From Basidiobolus meristosporus CBS 931.73 (taxonomy: Eukaryota; Basidiobolomycota; Basidiobolomycetes; Basidiobolales; Basidiobolaceae), in assembly GCA_002104905.1 (NCBI GenBank), contig MCFE01000709.1:1-42964 (forward strand): a stretch of 42,964 bases of DNA, read 5' to 3'. Under the pieces are notes generated by a model. It was not told where the DNA came from, searched no databases, and saw only the letters and a list, made by a program, of their open reading frames with translations. Shown piece after piece: positions 38,301 through 42,964 of this stretch (the first letter of the stretch is position 1; each line of letters starts with the position of its first letter). The translations under genes were made by a program, and so were the position numbers.

Positions 38301-41300
38301 ACCTTTAATCAATAAAATTTTCAGATGATTCTGCGAAAGTACATGGTGCATTTGCCGAGGGTATGAATAATTTACCCATTTGCTTCCTGAGTAATTCGAT
38401 GGTTGGTGAGCGACAGTGAGTTTCATGGTGTTTAATGACGCGAAGTATGGTCGATCTGTATCAGTGATTAACAGGTAACCCATGCTACCCAGCTGGATTC
38501 ATCATTAGGTCAATTCTTCATACGCGGCCACATATTAAAAGCTGTTGAGAATTTCATCAAGAAGAACCTAGAAACCAGCGCGCAAATCCGGATCGGAGAG
38601 ATGAGAATATAATCCCAATTATGTTTCAAGTATAAATTGAGGAATACATTTGGCTGTCAAAAAGCGAATCTATAATGATGCATCAAGTTATCACATGTAA
38701 GAGAATTTACATACCCTTGAATTTCATACAACTAACTTCACCAGATCTAAGAAAGATTCTGTCAACGTAAGGAATCCTTTGTTCAACTCTTAGAGGTACT
38801 GTGCTTTAGAAATTATGTCCTTAAAAGCAGTCTTCATGCTGGCTCTTTCAGCTCCAATGGTCAGTAAATATATTTATATCTGCTAATATATGAAATGCAA
38901 TGATGAAGCACCCAGAGATCTTTGGCCATTAACCTCCTTGAGACCTTAAAGGATGCATAAGTGTTTATGAGTACTTACTCTTTATAAGCTTGACAAACAT
39001 CCAGCTGGCAGATGGAAAGCCTGGATTAGGTTGATATACTGGTGTCCCTGTGAAAAGTAATTTTCATAAATCCATTATTAGACCATCACAAGATTAAGAT
39101 TCAATGACTGAGAGGTTTTAATGGTGTCAGGACACCTTAAAAACACAGCAAGAATTGAACACCACCCTGAATGCTAGCAAAAACTTAGACAACACTTTCT
39201 AATCCAGCTGAATAGCTTCACACCAAGTACAAACATTGCCCAGGTATTAGTGCACAAACCATATCACAATCTGATGTTGAGTGATTCCCATTTTGGTTGA
39301 CTGGTTGTCCAGCTTCTCTTAGACTGACCAATCACCAAACCTCAATGTGTACTTGGGCTTGTTGTCATTTGCTACCTAATTAGTCATTTCACATATCATA
39401 ATGTATAACTTCACCAATCTATTACACTTAAAGCTCATTGACCAACACATGTTGGAAAACCAGACTTAACTCATTCCAGTTTGTAATAATTGCAAGAGTC
39501 TTGGAGATATTGGGAATGATTTGGGGCAATAGGGATTATCAAGTAGATTATGCAATTCTCACTTAGTGATTTATTGAATATCAAAGTAGTGCTTATAAAT
39601 CTACCTGATTGTGTCAAGATCATAGTGTGGAATACAATTAAGTATGTCCTAAGAGCATGGGCATAAAGTAAGGAGCTATAGAGTCCATTTTGAAAAACTT
39701 CATGCACATGGCATATAATAGACTTGTTCCATTGGATAGTGCCACATTGAGCCATGAGTGCCAAATGATGCCATAGTGTGCCAGAGAGGTCAAGTAAGCC
39801 TATACTTGGCCACAGAGTGTGAAACATAGCTCTGCATCTTCATGCAAAGCAGCCCCTGTGTTTCACCCATTGCGCAGAAGAAAATCCATTTTTTGACCTT
39901 TTTTTGTGGATCAATGTAGCTCAGGATGTGTAAGAGCACAGGAGAACTGAAGATATGCATCTGGTACTCAATACTCATGGCACTCTGAATCTAACTCCTG
40001 TAGCTTGTATCATGTCACAAAAATGAATGGCACTATCTTGGTCCACTGATACTATCTGGCACTATAAGTGCTTTGTATAGATCTTACTTCAGGGCTAATA
40101 TTTAAATATAGTGCCAGATAGTACCAGTGGACCAAGATAGTGCCATTCATTTTTGTGACATGATACAAGCTACAGGAGCTAGTTTCAGAGTGCCATGGGT
40201 ATTGAGTACCAGATGCATTTCTTCAATCTGCTTGTGCACTAACACATCCTGCACAACATTGATCCAAAAAAAAAGGTCAAAAAATGGATTTTCTCCAACA
40301 CAATGGGTGAAACACAGGGGCTGCTTTGCATGAAGATGCGGAGCTATGTTTCACACTCTGTGGCCAGGTAGAGGCTCACTTGGCCTCTCTGGCACACTAT
40401 GGCATCATTTGGCACTCATGGCTCAATGTGGCACTATCCAATGGAACAAGTCTAATGTTTTAGAGAAAATCCTCCAAGTGAATTCCAGCAAGAAATTTGG
40501 TTCAAATACTCTAAGATTTGTAAGTAAAGATTTAGGTGACTGAGTTATGTGAGTACTCTGGTATAAATACAAAGCTCACACATTCCCACTTAGCTAAACA
40601 GTGTATTAATTGGGCCTAATCACAATATGAAATACCCACATTTGGCTCTAACTAGTGATTTGATAAATATGGCTGCAGTCATTTCACTTGTAGAACGGTG
40701 AGCTAGGCCACCTATGTTATTCTCTATAGCTTCCCATACAAAAGGATGCTTACTATCTATGTGCCTAGTCCTAGCATATTCAGTTGGATGTATAACTTAC
40801 TTGATAACTTCCTTATTGTGTGTACATAATGTAGTAGGAGGTTTTTGACATATAGTTAAGTCTGTAAAAGCTTTCTTGACCACATTGCTTCATTTGTAGC
40901 TTTACAGGCTGCAATATACTCTGCCACTGTGGTGGAGAGTGCTACATTTGGTTGCTTCTGTGCATACCATTTAATTGCTCCTTAACAGTTAAGAAAGGTT
41001 TATCCTGTGGTGGATCTTCTTTTATCTATAATTCATACCCAGTCAGCATTAAAGTGTCCCAAAAGCATCTTTTCTGAATCCTCATAAGTGCACCTTAAGC
41101 AGATACCAGCAGTTCATCTTATGTGTCTAAAAATCCACTTATATAATGCAAAATGACCTGATCCATAGTTTGGCTTGTGTGGGCTGACAACTCCAACTGG
41201 ATATGAGATATCTGGACATGTTCCAAACATGATATACATCAGGATACCAACTGTAGACTGGTAAAGGAAGTCTTGGATCTCATATTCCACTGTGCACTCT

Positions 41301-42964
41301 TGATTTGATTGGGGTTTGAAGAATTTTGTGTTTGCTACATTTGTGGTAGCTGCCAGTTTTTAATCTTCCATTTAGTGCATCTCAAGTACATCTTGAATAT
41401 ACTCTGACTAGCATATAGTAGTGGTCTTGGTGCCTTTGTCTGTGGGCAACTATATCCCTAAGTAGTAACTGCGCTCTTCTATATTGGACATTGGGGCACC
41501 CTAAGTAGGCTGGATAGAGTCTGTTCCAAGGTTTTTTGGCCATTTGTGGCTATAATACCTGTGAAATATTTGTGCTGATCTCAGCAAAAGGCCATTATAA
41601 AATTTAAATTTTGTGCCTAAGAGGCATTATGCAATTGGTACACTTCACAGAACTATTGGAAAACAATGGTATCTATAATTTCACCAAAAACCTAGTCAAA
41701 ATGTTTTGTCACAACAACTCCCATCTTACTCTTTGTTGGTTGTCTGTCACTTCTGTTGCATTGTGATTGCAACACTCAAATCTTACCCTTGTCTATATTA
41801 ATTGGCTGTTGCCTCTTTTTCCCACTCCTTACTGTCTGACTCAACTGATGTTCAGACTTTTCAAGTATACAAATAGGTATAATTCAGATAAATCTTTATT
41901 TGTAGCTCAGTTGCCAGTTGTACTGACCTATACAAGTCCCTATACCCAACACTTATGGTAGGCCTAACATCACACCAAATATGTAGCTCCATTAAAATCC
42001 TCCATTCATTAGGTGTTTCTACCATATCACTCTTTAAATAGACCTTCCCTATTAAGAATAACCTGGTCTTATGGGTAGATGCAATACAGATCTGCTGTTA
42101 GGATCCTGCAATGGGGCTGTCAAAAGGCTGGCAGCTTGAAGCTATTAACCCTCCTCACAGTCTTATGATGGTATTGTGATGGTGTTTTGCAGACTTTACT
42201 GCCAAATATGGTAATAAACCTGACAGTGCTCTAATAGTCCTTTGGCAGAATCTGTAGGCCATTTTAATGATTTAATGTGATCTAAATTTATTTGAGTAGA
42301 CCCAATCAGTCAACAAATGCAAGTACCACATAAGGAAAGAAAGTCAACTGTGTCTTGACAGCCTTGATGTGGACATCTGCGAGTATTATAATGGCAGTAC
42401 CATAGCCTACAGCTAGTGCTCTAAGATGTTATTGTATCAACTTACTAAATGATATTTCATTTTTCTACCTTACTTGCACTATTGATATATTCTATACCAG
42501 AATCTTCCCTATTTATTTGCTTACCTATCACTACCTTGGGTATTCCACATAAGGCTCAAGTAATAAAAACTATTGTTTCCAGCTTACTAGCCTTTACATA
42601 GACTTACACCCACTGCAATTGAAGCACTTCCCCTATGAAAATTATTCTGATGATCCTGTCAAAAGGCCATCACAGATTCTGAGTCCCTTAACTAAGAGGT
42701 ATTGATCCCATCAGGACACCATGCAAAGACCATCAAAAAATGATTGCACCCCAGATATCACCAAAACCTTGGTCAAAATTTTTCATCACAACATTACCAA
42801 AGTGGCCTTTGATTGGTACTCTGCCAATTTTCTCACTTTCTGATCCCAGACACTCTATCACCTCCTATGTTTGTGTACATTGATTGGCAATTGCCTCTTA
42901 TTCATACTCCTTACTAATGATAACCTTTGAGTTCTTGATGTTGTTACCATGTCTGTCAGTGCAA

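Overview
The window looks like nuclear DNA of a filamentous ascomycete. The evidence is short introns (about 50-70 bp) with GT/AG ends, some with clear branch sites such as ACTAAC, two fungal P-type plasma-membrane H+-ATPase genes, a fungal GT34 glycosyltransferase and a secreted MINPP-type phosphatase. The genome alternates sharply between CpG-normal gene segments and repeat blocks that have lost almost all CpG while keeping plenty of TpG and CpA. That pattern suggests cytosine methylation of repeats and resembles truffle-like Pezizomycetes (for example Tuber). The genus is an inference, not something the sequence proves.

Layout. 1-5930: CpG-normal DNA with several protein-like but unrecognised open stretches, no confident gene, a G-quadruplex motif and a short telomere-like motif. 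5931-17880: a CpG-depleted mosaic of decayed transposons, mainly Tnp2/CACTA-type DNA transposon pieces in both orientations, plus an old foldback element. 17881-24170: a 1,123-residue repetitive single-pass membrane protein (minus strand, three exons, completed here), flanked by interstitial TTAGGG repeats at 18605 and 23878. 24220-26781: a tail-to-tail pair, a seven-exon MINPP-like phosphatase (plus) and a two-exon GT34 enzyme (minus), with stop codons only 26 bp apart. 26850-29460: mostly intergenic, with one convincing but unidentified terminal exon and one promoter-like start. 29461-38151: two intronless H+-ATPase genes transcribed away from each other across a 3-kb spacer that itself holds an unrecognised multi-exon candidate. 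38770-42964: a second CpG-depleted block with a well-preserved 736-bp foldback element, a Ty1/copia pol remnant and more pieces of the Tnp2-associated repeats.

Functionally, the recognised genes concern the cell surface and secretory pathway: proton pumping at the plasma membrane, phosphate release by a secreted phosphatase, glycan extension in the Golgi, and a membrane-anchored amphipathic repeat protein. Nothing shows that they form one pathway. The strongest observations are the near-identity of the ATPase cores despite diverged ends and promoters (ongoing gene conversion), the unusual repeat protein, the 13-nt microexon carrying the phosphatase catalytic histidine, and the extreme CpG loss in repeat blocks.
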